Shown: one piece after another, positions 8,245-15,457 of the stretch
Numbering within the stretch: the stretch's first letter is position 1
Layout of the letters: every line of letters begins with the position of its first letter
Assembly: GCA_035654835.1 (NCBI GenBank)
Contig: DASRVZ010000155.1
Location: 1-18,913, forward strand
Length of the DNA: 18,913 nucleotides
Direction of reading: 5' to 3'
From: UBA4719 sp035654835
GTDB taxonomy: Bacteria > Actinomycetota > Actinomycetes > Actinomycetales > Dermatophilaceae
Position numbers and translations under genes: made by a program
The notes under the pieces: generated by a model
What the model saw: the letters and a program-made list of their open reading frames with translations, nothing else
Databases searched by the model: none
What the model was told of the DNA's origin: nothing

Positions 8245-9404
8245 GTGTGGGTGACCATGCCGTCGACCGGGAACGTGGGGTCAGCGAACCAGTCGAGCAC
8301 CTGCTCCTGGGTTCGGCGTCCGTCGAGCTTCGGCTCGGGCCCGGGATCCGTGGTGCCCTGGACGGTGATCTCCCGCTTCCAGACCAGCGCCCAGTTCATC
8401 GGTTGCTCCCCGGCGGCGCCGGCCAGCACGACCATCCCTGTCGGGCGCACCAGGCGAAGCGCGAGGTCGATGGTCTGAGGTGACCCGACGCAGTCGATCA
8501 CGAGGTCCACGCCCTGCTCCAGGATCGGCAGTTTCGGCTGCCCCGGGGTGACGGTGTGGTGCAGCAGTCGGCCCCCGTCCTGCTGGGCCAGTGCCTCGAT
8601 GGCTTGCGCCCCGGCCGGTAGGGCCCGGTCCGCGCCAACCTTCAGCGCCCACTGGGAGCCGAAGGCCCCGGGGCTGACCACGGAGATGTTGAGGTCCGGG
8701 TGGAGCCGGCGCAGCGCGGCGGTGGTGAGCAGCCCGATGGCCCCGGGGCCGATGACGACGGCCCGCTCTCCCTGCCCGTTCCAGTGCAGTGCGGAGTGCA
8801 GGGACACTGATGCCGGTTCGGTGAGGGCGGCCCGCGCTGAGGGGAGGTCTCCGATCGGGAAGAGCTGCGACTCGTGGGCGCTCACCTGCTCGGACCATCC
8901 GCCGCCGGTCTTGCGGGAGAAGCCCAGCGTGGGCGCGGAGCAGCCCGAGACACCGGGGAGGTCGAATCGCTCGCACACGTTCGGCTTGCCTGCGGCGCAG
9001 CTTCGGCACACGGGGTCGAATCCGCGTTGCGCGCAGGCGATGATGACGTCGACTGCGACCCGGTCGCCCTCCTTGACCCAGGTCACGCCGGGGCCGACCT
9101 GGTCGACGACGGCGACGAACTCGTGGCCGGGGATCTGCTTGGTGTCCGGGTAGTAGGCGCTGAGCACCGTGGACAGCTTGGCGTGGGCCAGGCCGACGTC
9201 TGAGCCGCAGATGAGCGACAGTTCTGGGCGCAGTAGGACCCATCCGGGTGCATCTGGTAGCGCTGGCGCGGGTTCGTCCTCGAGCAGCCGGAGCAGGCCG
9301 CCTGGGCCCCATCCGGCGCCCTTTCCCTTACCCTTGGGCAGCTTCTGCGAGGCAGCTGTGTACAGGTACCGCGGAATGGCGATGTCAGCGAGGATCGCGC
9401 GCAT
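8133..9404 (-). CDS. Zinc-dependent medium-chain (MDR) alcohol dehydrogenase
   Basis: A 423-aa cytoplasmic NAD(P)-dependent dehydrogenase. Catalytic zinc site: C66 (LICGSDVG), H94-E95 (IPGHEF) and E196 (LTEPASV). Structural zinc site: C124, C133, C136 and C144; the first spacing (CAQRGFDPVC) is longer than the usual CxxC. Rossmann glycine motif GPGAIG at 219-224 (AVVIGPGAIGLLT). The protein is longer than the usual 340-370 aa because of an insertion near the N-terminus (residues about 15-37, including KLPKGKGKGAGWGPGG) and one after the glycine motif. AAAGG lies 9 nt before the ATG. It is the last gene of the block 2 operon, 42 bp after the VOC-SRPBCC gene. It most likely oxidises an alcohol intermediate of that pathway; the substrate is unknown. 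Confidence 0.9.
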   Translation of the reverse strand: MRAILADIAIPRYLYTAASQKLPKGKGKGAGWGPGGLLRLLEDEPAPALPDAPGWVLLRPELSLICGSDVGLAHAKLSTVLSAYYPDTKQIPGHEFVAVVDQVGPGVTWVKEGDRVAVDVIIACAQRGFDPVCRSCAAGKPNVCERFDLPGVSGCSAPTLGFSRKTGGGWSEQVSAHESQLFPIGDLPSARAALTEPASVSLHSALHWNGQGERAVVIGPGAIGLLTTAALRRLHPDLNISVVSPGAFGSQWALKVGADRALPAGAQAIEALAQQDGGRLLHHTVTPGQPKLPILEQGVDLVIDCVGSPQTIDLALRLVRPTGMVVLAGAAGEQPMNWALVWKREITVQGTTDPGPEPKLDGRRTQEQVLDWFADPTFPVDGMVTHTYDLSEWKQAIQTASDGPGAQAIRVGLRPNPDLPLVG

Positions 9405-9446
9405 GGACAGGAACCTTTCGATAGGTCGTGCGGTGAGAGACGCCGG

Positions 9447-10865
9447 TCAGACGGAGTAGGTGCGCTGCTCAGCGGCGTGAGTCAGGCCCTTGACCAGGGA
9501 CTTGAGTATCTGGCGAGTGATCATTCCGGGACCACGGACAGGAGTCCGGAACTGCGCCTCCCACGTGACGGTGGTCCCGCCGCCCGGCGTGGGCTCGAGA
9601 CTGACGAAGCCGTGGTACATCCAGTGCAACGGGGCGCCCTTGGCCGTGTACTCCAGGCGGTTGGGCTCCTCGGCAACGACTATCGTCTCGGTCACCCCCA
9701 GCCGCCCGCGGCCGCCGCTGAGGCGACGGACGGTGCCGACCTCGCCGCCGTCCGACGGGCGGCTGACCACCTTGGACGACGAGAACGGTGACCACTCGGA
9801 CATCCGGTCGTGATCCGTGAGCACCTCCCAGACCCGCTCCGGCGGGGCGGAGGTGAAGGCGGTCGCGGACTCCCGGGTCACAGGTGCCGGGTTCGGCGCG
9901 AAGCCGAGCTCGAGCAGGTTGAACGGGTTGACCCGCTCCTTGCGCCCAGCACGCTTGTGGTAAAGCAGCTCGATGCTGAAGCCCATCGGGTCGTTGACGT
10001 AGACGGCGTACCAGAGCTTCTTCAGCAGGGTCGGCTTGGTGCTGTTGGGCACCAGACCGTTGGCCTGGCAATGCGCGACCAGCTCGTCGTGCTCCTTCTC
10101 GTCGCGGATGCCCAGGGCGACGTTCAGCGGGCCGATGTCGCTGATGTGGTAGCCCTCGGGCCATGGCTTGCCGACCGGGTCCAGGTACTGCACGACCTCC
10201 AGGAAGATGTCTTGGGCACGCACGACGAACGACTCGCGGCTCGCGCCCTTGAGGCCCCACAGCGCCTCGTGCTCGGGGGTGTGCAGCACGACGTCGGGTT
10301 CCTCGGGCAGGCCGAGGACCCCCAGCCAGGTGTTGCGGGCCTGCGCGAGGTCGGGCACGGAGAGTGTGAGGAACCGGGTGGTCGCCGGCAGGTCGCGGAT
10401 TCGGCTGCGCTGCTCGGCGGCGCGCGGGTCGTCCTCCAGGATCTCCAGCAGGACCCCGTTCGGGTCCTTGATGCAGACGCGGCGCGCCCCCTGCTCGCCG
10501 ATCGGCTCGCTGAGCAGCGTGACGTGGCGACGGGCGAGGCGCTCGAGCACGGCGTCGAAGTCGTCGACGTGGATGCCGATCATCGTGTAGCCGATGTCGC
10601 AGGGTCGCCAGCCCGCGGGAACCGGGACCGGCTTCGGCTTGCGGAACTCGAAGAGCTCCACCTGGAAGAACTCCTGCGAGTCCAGCAGCCACCAGCACTC
10701 GCTGGTCGCGTCCGGCACCCCCTGCACGTCAGCGGAGCCCAGTTGCGGGATGAAGGCGGCGGTGCCGCCGCCCTCGACGTAGCCGAAGATGTCACGGTAC
10801 CAGCGCTGGGAGTGCTGGACGCTCTGGACGCTGATGGCGATCTGGTTGATGGGCAGCTCGGTCAT
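9447..10865 (-). CDS. VOC-VOC-SRPBCC three-domain fusion protein
   Basis: A 472-aa protein. Residues about 5-147 are a first VOC (glyoxalase/extradiol dioxygenase-like) module (INQIAISVQ, WYRDIFGY, DPNGVLLEILED). About 163-303 is a second (TLSVPDLAQARNTWLGVLGL, NDPMGFSIELLYH). About 330-466 is an SRPBCC/polyketide-cyclase-like ligand-binding domain (ATAFTSAPPERVWEVLTD, then WEAQF near the end). AAGGAAC lies 7 nt before this ATG; an ATG five codons upstream has its GAGGG too close, and the open frame further up is the shadow of E1 beta. In both VOC halves the positions that usually hold metal-binding histidines appear to be Q, M, F and N, while the glutamates in LLEIL and SIELL are kept, so metal chemistry is doubtful. 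It sits 43 bp after E1 beta. A role in handling a hydrophobic or cyclic intermediate is inference. Confidence 0.85.
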   Translation of the reverse strand: MTELPINQIAISVQSVQHSQRWYRDIFGYVEGGGTAAFIPQLGSADVQGVPDATSECWWLLDSQEFFQVELFEFRKPKPVPVPAGWRPCDIGYTMIGIHVDDFDAVLERLARRHVTLLSEPIGEQGARRVCIKDPNGVLLEILEDDPRAAEQRSRIRDLPATTRFLTLSVPDLAQARNTWLGVLGLPEEPDVVLHTPEHEALWGLKGASRESFVVRAQDIFLEVVQYLDPVGKPWPEGYHISDIGPLNVALGIRDEKEHDELVAHCQANGLVPNSTKPTLLKKLWYAVYVNDPMGFSIELLYHKRAGRKERVNPFNLLELGFAPNPAPVTRESATAFTSAPPERVWEVLTDHDRMSEWSPFSSSKVVSRPSDGGEVGTVRRLSGGRGRLGVTETIVVAEEPNRLEYTAKGAPLHWMYHGFVSLEPTPGGGTTVTWEAQFRTPVRGPGMITRQILKSLVKGLTHAAEQRTYSV

Positions 10866-10908
10866 GCGGTGTTCCTTCATTTCCCTCGATAGGTCGGTGG
10901 GTACAGGG

Positions 10909-11922
10909 TCACGCGAGACCGCGGACGGCCGCGAGGATGCGGTCGACGTTCGGCAGGGCGGCGTGCTCGAGGTGGGGGGCGAAAGGGATGGTCTGCTCGA
11001 CGGCGACCCGGGCGTACTTCGCCTGCGTGCCGGACTCGAGCAGCAGGGCGGCGACCTCGCCGGTGAGCCCTGCTCGGCTGTAGTCCTCGTCGACGACGAC
11101 GACCCGGCCAGTCTTGGCCGCGGCGGCGAGAATGGCCTCACGATCCAGCGGGGCGACCGTGCGCAGGTCCACGACCTCGGCCTGGATCCCCTCGCCGGCC
11201 AGCACCTCGGCGGCCTCCAAGCAGCGGTGCACCCCGACGGCCAGGCTGATCAGGGCCACGTCCGAGCCCTCACGGCGCACGGCAGCCGTCCCGAACGGGA
11301 TCGGCTCGACGACGGCGGGCACCTCGCCGCGGATCCCGTCGGCGGGGATGATGCTGGTGAAGTCGACCGTCTTCCGGCTGTCGCCGGCCAGGTACTCCAG
11401 CATCTGGATGTCGAGCAGCTTCGGGGTCAGGAAGACCACGAACTCGTCGCCCTGCAGCGCGGTGAGCATGAGCCCGGCAGCGTCCGCAGGGGTCGAGGGC
11501 ACCACGACCGTGATCGACGGGTAGGCCGCGAGCGTGCCCCAGTGGGCCTGCTCGTGCTGGCCGCCGTCGGTGTACCAGGCCCCCGCCCCGGCGCGGATCA
11601 CCAGCGGGATATCCCAGCGGCCACCGGAGAAGTCGCGGAACTTCGCGGCACCGTTGACGATGGCGGACCAGCCGACCGCGGCGAAGTCGATCATGTAGAG
11701 CTCGACGACCGGCTTCAGGCCGGCCATCGCCGCGCCGATGCCGGCGTACATGAACGCGCCCTCGCTGATCGGGGTGTCGCGGACCCGGTCGTTGCCGAAC
11801 CGGGCGAGCAGGTTGCGGCGCAGCAGGCGCACGTCCTCGCCCCAGGTGAGGACACGGTCGTCGGCCGCCATGGCCTGGCCGAGGGCGTGGTCGACCGCCT
11901 GGTCGAGGGTCATGATGGTCAC
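10909..11922 (-). CDS. TPP-dependent 2-oxo acid/acetoin dehydrogenase E1 beta
   Basis: A 337-aa transketolase-type subunit. The N-terminal part has the catalytic glutamate region RDTPISEGAF (E54), then GGRWDIPLVIR and GGQHEQAHW, corresponding to the family's Q-H-S-Q active-site segment with E in place of S. The C-terminal transketolase fold shows EVVDLRTVAPLD (249-260) and VVVVDEDYSRAGL. I chose the GTG at 11922: GGGAGG lies 6 nt before it and it overlaps the stop of E1 alpha as GTGA, while the ATG at 11913 is too far from that site. With E1 alpha it forms an alpha2beta2 thiamine-diphosphate enzyme that decarboxylates 2-oxo acids or cleaves acetoin-like diketo or ketol compounds. No lipoyl E2 or E3 lies in the window, so the partner is elsewhere or not needed. 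Confidence 0.9.
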   Translation of the reverse strand: MTIMTLDQAVDHALGQAMAADDRVLTWGEDVRLLRRNLLARFGNDRVRDTPISEGAFMYAGIGAAMAGLKPVVELYMIDFAAVGWSAIVNGAAKFRDFSGGRWDIPLVIRAGAGAWYTDGGQHEQAHWGTLAAYPSITVVVPSTPADAAGLMLTALQGDEFVVFLTPKLLDIQMLEYLAGDSRKTVDFTSIIPADGIRGEVPAVVEPIPFGTAAVRREGSDVALISLAVGVHRCLEAAEVLAGEGIQAEVVDLRTVAPLDREAILAAAAKTGRVVVVDEDYSRAGLTGEVAALLLESGTQAKYARVAVEQTIPFAPHLEHAALPNVDRILAAVRGLA

Positions 11923-13031
11923 TTGGTGCCTCCCTTGGGGGTGCCGAACACAGGGCGGCCGGCGACGGCCGCGCGGGCGGCGGTGATGACGGGCTCGATC
12001 TCGGCGCGCTCCTGCGCCTCGATGCGATCGGCCTCGCCGACGGCGAGCAGCGGGCGCGCGTTGGCCAGGGGGTCCATTGTCGAGCCGATCGCCCAGTCCC
12101 GGGCGGCACGCGCCCCGCGCTTGGTGATCTCGCCCACGCCGCCGGCCTTCTGGGCAGCGCCGCCACCCTCGGCCCTCACGCCGTCCTTCAGCCCCGGGCC
12201 CCACGCGGCCGCCATGACCAGCGGGGTCCGCAGCAGGCGGACCAGGCCGTCGCCCTCGAAGTGCCCGCCGGGGCGATGGCAGGTGGCGTACAGGAAGCCG
12301 GGCCCCTTTCCGGCTCGGGCCCGCTCGATGAGCCGGCCCGCGGCGGCGAAGACGTCCTCCACGCGATCGCCGTTCGCGGTCTCGACCGGCAGGCCGAACC
12401 CGCGCGCGCGCTCCACTGGGGTTCCGCCTGTGACATCGGAGGAGTAGGTCGTGATCGACCACTTGTTGTCCTTGCACACGAACACGACGGGCAACTTCCA
12501 CGCGACCGCCATGTTGTAGGCCTCCATGAGCATGCCGGCGTTCATACTTGCCTCGCCGTGGAATGCCACTGCCACGGCGCCGGGGTTGCGCATGGCGTGC
12601 GAGATCGCGGCGCCAACGGCGAGCGGCCCGCCTGCACCGACGATGCCGTCGCAGCCGGTGCCCAGCTCCGGCTCGAGCAGGTGCATGTGCCCGGCCATGC
12701 CGTGGTTCATGCCCTGTTCGGAGCCGAGCACCTCGAGCATGAGCGCCTCGGGATCGGCGCCCCGGCCGATGAACGGCGGGGTATTCCGGTGGTCCAGGTG
12801 CTGCGTGTCCCGCTCGTTGAGGTGGGCCAGGACGCCGGCATTGATACCCTCCTCGCCGATACCGGAGTGATACTCACCGGGCACGAGGCCGTCGTGCCAT
12901 GCCTGGACAAGGGCCTCGTCGACCAGGCGCATCCGCACCATGAGCCGGTAGATGGTGGCGGCGTCGAACTCGGCCGGGGTCACCCGGGGCCGTGCAAGTG
13001 GGCCGCGCTGCAGACGGGTCGGGACGCGCAT
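11919..13031 (-). CDS. TPP-dependent dehydrogenase E1 alpha (AcoA/PdhA-like)
   Basis: A 370-aa subunit that binds thiamine diphosphate with E1 beta. Family landmarks: MVRMRLVDEAL, YHSGIGEEGINAGV, GMAGHMHLL, GIVGAGGPLAVGAA and the TPP-binding stretch VAVAFHGEASMNAG through PVVFVCKDNKWSITT. In that stretch the GDG that begins the cofactor motif is G159-E160-A161, with N164 and N189 kept. The C-terminal third, rich in alanine and glycine (KDGVRAEGGGAAQKAGGVGE), is unusual for the family. GGAG lies 6 nt before the ATG. The gene overlaps E1 beta by 4 bp and starts 34 bp after the epimerase remnant. Acetoin-dehydrogenase-like or branched-chain-like substrate classes are both possible; the changed motif and the neighbours point to a less common substrate. 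Confidence 0.88.
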   Translation of the reverse strand: MRVPTRLQRGPLARPRVTPAEFDAATIYRLMVRMRLVDEALVQAWHDGLVPGEYHSGIGEEGINAGVLAHLNERDTQHLDHRNTPPFIGRGADPEALMLEVLGSEQGMNHGMAGHMHLLEPELGTGCDGIVGAGGPLAVGAAISHAMRNPGAVAVAFHGEASMNAGMLMEAYNMAVAWKLPVVFVCKDNKWSITTYSSDVTGGTPVERARGFGLPVETANGDRVEDVFAAAGRLIERARAGKGPGFLYATCHRPGGHFEGDGLVRLLRTPLVMAAAWGPGLKDGVRAEGGGAAQKAGGVGEITKRGARAARDWAIGSTMDPLANARPLLAVGEADRIEAQERAEIEPVITAARAAVAGRPVFGTPKGGTK

Positions 13032-13065
13032 TCCTCGCTCCGTTCGTGTGGTCGGGGTCGGACGG

Positions 13066-13254
13066 TCAGATGAGGCCCTCGGAGTGGGCCCATTCCTCGC
13101 AGCGGCGCATGCCCTCGTCGAAGGTGACGACGGGCTGGTAGCCGAGCAGGGTGCGGGTCTTGTCGATCGAGACGACGCCTCGCCGGTTGAGCATGTGCAT
13201 CGCAGCCGCGCCGACGCCGCTGGTGCAGTCCGTGGAGAGAGTCACGCAGCACAT
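13066..13254 (-). pseudogene. C-terminal fragment of NAD-dependent epimerase/dehydratase
   Basis: Only the last 45 or so residues are recognisable: MLNRRGVVSIDKTRTLLGYQ followed by PVVTFDEGMRRCEEWAHSEGL. This is the usual end of extended short-chain dehydrogenases of the sugar epimerase type (the [DI]xxRxxxLLGYxP... FxEGMxxxxEW pattern). The NAD-binding and catalytic parts are absent; upstream of about 13210 the frame is unrelated. The fragment ends 34 bp before E1 alpha in the same direction, so a full gene probably once headed this operon and was cut by a rearrangement. Confidence 0.7.
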
Positions 13255-13522
13255 CCGTTCTGCGGCAGCGGCCGCGCTGGAACTCGCTCTTCAAGGGTCG
13301 GCCCGCAGTGGCTGGCCCCTGAAGGTTAGCGGTGCCGCCCCTCTTAAGCCTGGCAGTACCGGCGTTGCGAGGCGTTTGCCCGCCACACCACCTCACCTGG
13401 CCCGCAGCCCCCGACACACGCCGCCGGCTTGATGGCACGCCCGAGCGTTCCCTCTGCGACCCTCGAAGCCAGGCAACACTCTGAGGGCTGTTGCGTTGAG
13501 CGACCAAGCCACGGTTCCCAAG

Positions 13523-13565
13523 CCTCCGTCAATAGCACTTCCTGCCGAATAGGCAGTCGCGGAGG
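13523..13565. repeat. Nested stem-loop
   Basis: Outer stem CCTCCG with CGGAGG, inner stem CTGCC with GGCAG and a 5-nt GAATA loop. The arrangement (6-bp outer stem, asymmetric internal loop of 13 and 3 nt, 5-bp inner stem) could be a folded RNA or part of a mobile-element end. No flanking U tract, so not called a terminator. Confidence 0.45.
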
Positions 13566-13580
13566 GGCCTTTTGAGCGCC

Positions 13581-13597
13581 TGGCCCGCGACGGGCCA
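13581..13597. repeat. Perfect inverted repeat, 7-bp arms
   Basis: TGGCCCG, loop CGA, CGGGCCA: a very stable GC hairpin 16 bp from the nested stem-loop. Neither strand shows a T run after it. Confidence 0.55.
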
Positions 13598-13698
13598 ACG
13601 TCCGCATCTGGCGCATGGGGTGTGCGTTCATGTCCGGTGATGGATCCGCACACGGGACGAAACTACCGAAGTCGGACAATGGCGCGACCTCATCGTCG

Positions 13699-14340
13699 TC
13701 AGGGCGAAAGTGGCGCCTCGTGGGGTGTGCACACGCAGAGTCGGTTGCCCTCGGCGTCGGCGATGACCCACCAGGACGGAGCGAACCGCTCGTCGAGACG
13801 CCGACCACCGGCTGACTCAACGGCGTCGACGACCTCGAGGGCGCTCTCTTGCGCCACGTGAACGTCGAGATGCAGACGGGAGGTAGCGGGGGTCTCGGTG
13901 CATTGGAACCACAGGGTGGGACCGCGTCCCCACGGATCGACGAGGTCGCCCGATCGGCCTAGCCGATAGCCGAGCGCCGTCTGCCAAGTCGACCTCAGCG
14001 CATCCGGATCGGCGCTGTCCATTCCGATCTCCACCGTGCGGACCAGGGTGGGTTCGGCAACGGCACCAGCGCCAGCGGCAAGGGAGCTGATCCGGGTGGC
14101 AAGCCGGATGTCTCGCTCTATCACCTCATCACCGACCTGATGCGTCGTCGACCGCACGAAGACGTGGTCGTAGCGCCAGTCGACGTCGGGATGGTGGTCG
14201 ACGGACTTGGCCGCCTGCCCAGGTCGCCAGCGCCGGTCGTGACGCATGCCCGTAGGCCGAACGCGATGTGGACGGGGCAACTCCGAAGGGTCACCCCGCC
14301 CACTTGGACGCTCAGCGCCGGAAACCAGTGATCCGCTCGA
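13699..14340 (-). pseudogene. PCD-VOC fusion gene with broken 5' part
   Basis: The downstream frame is well preserved: AAKSVDHHPDVDWRYDHVFV and STTHQVGDEVIERDIRLATR match the second half of pterin-4a-carbinolamine dehydratase (HHPD motif, TTH, then a D-x-x-LA-x-R-I helix). It is followed by a VOC domain (TVEIGMDSADPDALRSTWQ through SWWVIADAEGNRLCVCTP). This fusion is common in actinobacteria. The first about 50 residues of the dehydratase are missing in this frame; an ATG at 14247 begins inside the domain and has no ribosome site. The expected text seems to continue in another frame upstream (HIAFGLRACVTTGAG, about 14220-14270), so a frameshift is likely near 14200-14225. A sequencing error could also explain it. 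It lies directly after the transporter operon in the same direction. Confidence 0.7.
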
Positions 14341-14353
14341 TGCGAGACCTGGA

Positions 14354-15331
14354 TTACTTGATGAAGCCTTCTGACCGCATCCAGTCCTCGGCCACGGCAC
14401 GGGGCTTTTCCCCGTCCACGCTGATCCGCTTGTTGAGGGCCGAGAGCGTCTCTGTGGTGAGCTTGTCGGCAATCGGCTTGAACAGCGCCTCGATGCCTGG
14501 GTACTTCGCGGTGACGTCGGTCCGGATGGAGATCGCCGGGTTGTAGATCGGGAAGAAGCTCTTGTCATCCTCGACCACGTTGAGCTTCAGCGACGAGACC
14601 CGGCCATCAGTGGTGAACACCTCGCCGAAGTTGCAGGTACCGCCCTTGCTCAGCTCGGTATAGACCACCGCGGTGTCCAGCAGGTGCACGTACTCGGATG
14701 CAAGCTTGAAGTCATAGAGCTTCTCCACGCCCGGGAAACCGTCGTCCCGGCTCTGGAACTCGCTCTCGACGCACATCGTGGCGGCCGCCGGGTTCTTGTT
14801 CGCAAGCGCTGCGTAGTCGGACAGCGTCTTGACGCCATACTCGTCCAGCGTTGCCTGTGTCTGGGCCAGCGCGTAGGTGTTGTTCGCCGGAGCCCGATCC
14901 CACCACGTGACGCCGTTCGCGGCATCATCCTTGGCGACCGCGTCGAACTGCTTCTCCGAGTCGCCGATGGGCTTGGTGTTCTTCAGATGGCTGATCCACC
15001 CGGTGCCGGTGTATTCCCAGTACAGGTCGATCGCCCCGCCGGTGAGTGCCTGCCGGGTGTTGTTCGTCCCCATGATGTTCGTCTTGTCAACCGTGGTTGC
15101 ACCCGCTGCTTCCAGGGCCACGATCGCAATCTGACCCAGCAGGAGCTGCTCATCGAAGTCCTTGGAGCCAACCTTGATCGTGGCGCCTTCCAGCGCGTCA
15201 ATCTTCTGGATGGACCCGCTCTCCACGGCGTCGCCATCGCCGGCATTGTTGAGCGTGCAGCCTGACAAGGCGACACCCACCACCGCCGCGAGCGCGGTCG
15301 TCTGGGCGAGTCGATAACGATTCGTTCGCAT
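14354..15331 (-). CDS. Osmoprotectant ABC transporter binding lipoprotein (OpuAC/ProX-like)
   Basis: A 325-aa substrate-binding protein of the glycine betaine/choline/carnitine (QAT) family. Signal peptide with lipobox LSGC (C25) after ALAAVVGVA, so it is anchored in the outer face of the membrane. The mature part begins GATIKVGSKDFDEQLLLGQI, the typical start of OpuAC/OsmX-type domains, with TGGAIDLYWEYTGTGW and a C-terminal IADKLTTETLSALNKRI. The ATG at 15331 directly precedes the signal peptide; 26 more codons are open upstream but lie in the leader and lack peptide character. It is the last gene of the transporter set, after a 126-bp gap that may hold its own promoter. It captures a quaternary-amine osmolyte; which one is not visible. 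Confidence 0.92.
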   Translation of the reverse strand: MRTNRYRLAQTTALAAVVGVALSGCTLNNAGDGDAVESGSIQKIDALEGATIKVGSKDFDEQLLLGQIAIVALEAAGATTVDKTNIMGTNNTRQALTGGAIDLYWEYTGTGWISHLKNTKPIGDSEKQFDAVAKDDAANGVTWWDRAPANNTYALAQTQATLDEYGVKTLSDYAALANKNPAAATMCVESEFQSRDDGFPGVEKLYDFKLASEYVHLLDTAVVYTELSKGGTCNFGEVFTTDGRVSSLKLNVVEDDKSFFPIYNPAISIRTDVTAKYPGIEALFKPIADKLTTETLSALNKRISVDGEKPRAVAEDWMRSEGFIK

Positions 15332-15457
15332 TATGCGTGTCTCATTTCGTTGATTTCTTCGGAATCTACCAAGGTTGTCTTCTTCGGGATCTGTCAAGCA
15401 ACGTGACACACAGTACGGCGAGAACCAGCCGTGCGCGGTGTGGTCATTTCGGCGACG
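15332..15457 (-). promoter_or_regulatory. Leader with 14-bp direct repeat before binding-protein gene
   Basis: On the plus strand GTTGATTTCTTCGG (15349-15362) and GTTGTCTTCTTCGG (15374-15387) match in 12 of 14 positions, 25 bp apart. Upstream, TGTCA (15392-15396) and TGACA (15404-15408) form an inverted repeat. The latter overlaps TTGACA on the minus strand (15392-15397), a consensus -35, though no good -10 follows at 17 bp. Together this suggests separate control of the binding protein. Confidence 0.4.

Larger units (their letters stand above)
13255..13698. other. GC-rich non-coding stretch with strong hairpins
   Basis: I see no supported gene. Several open frames cross it, but none resembles a family. 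It contains a perfect 7-bp stem with a 3-nt loop (TGGCCCGCGACGGGCCA, 13581-13597). Another structure has CCTCCG (13523-13528) paired to CGGAGG (13560-13565) enclosing CTGCC-GAATA-GGCAG (13542-13556). It lies exactly where the epimerase gene is cut. Confidence 0.45.

Noticed and set aside
9810..10892. 360-codon plus-strand open frame opposite the VOC-SRPBCC gene
   Set aside because: Antisense shadow with low-complexity composition; the minus strand carries clear domains.
10866..11141. 92-codon extension of the VOC-SRPBCC protein
   Set aside because: It is the out-of-frame shadow of the end of E1 beta; a proper ribosome site lies before the ATG at 10865.
10789..12447. 552-codon plus-strand open frame opposite E1 alpha/beta
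   Set aside because: It is antisense to two well-recognised enzymes, its text is rich in G, R, D and A without domain features, and long antisense frames are normal in high-GC genes.
13581..13597. Rho-independent terminator
   Set aside because: The hairpin is strong but neither strand has a T run after it, and no intact gene ends just before it on either strand.
13344..13820. 158-codon minus-strand open frame across the hairpin region
   Set aside because: It overlaps the well-supported VOC domain in another frame and has no recognisable domain.
14248..14568. Extension of the PCD-VOC frame to 289 codons
   Set aside because: The upper part overlaps the end of the binding-protein gene in another frame and is serine- and arginine-rich shadow text.
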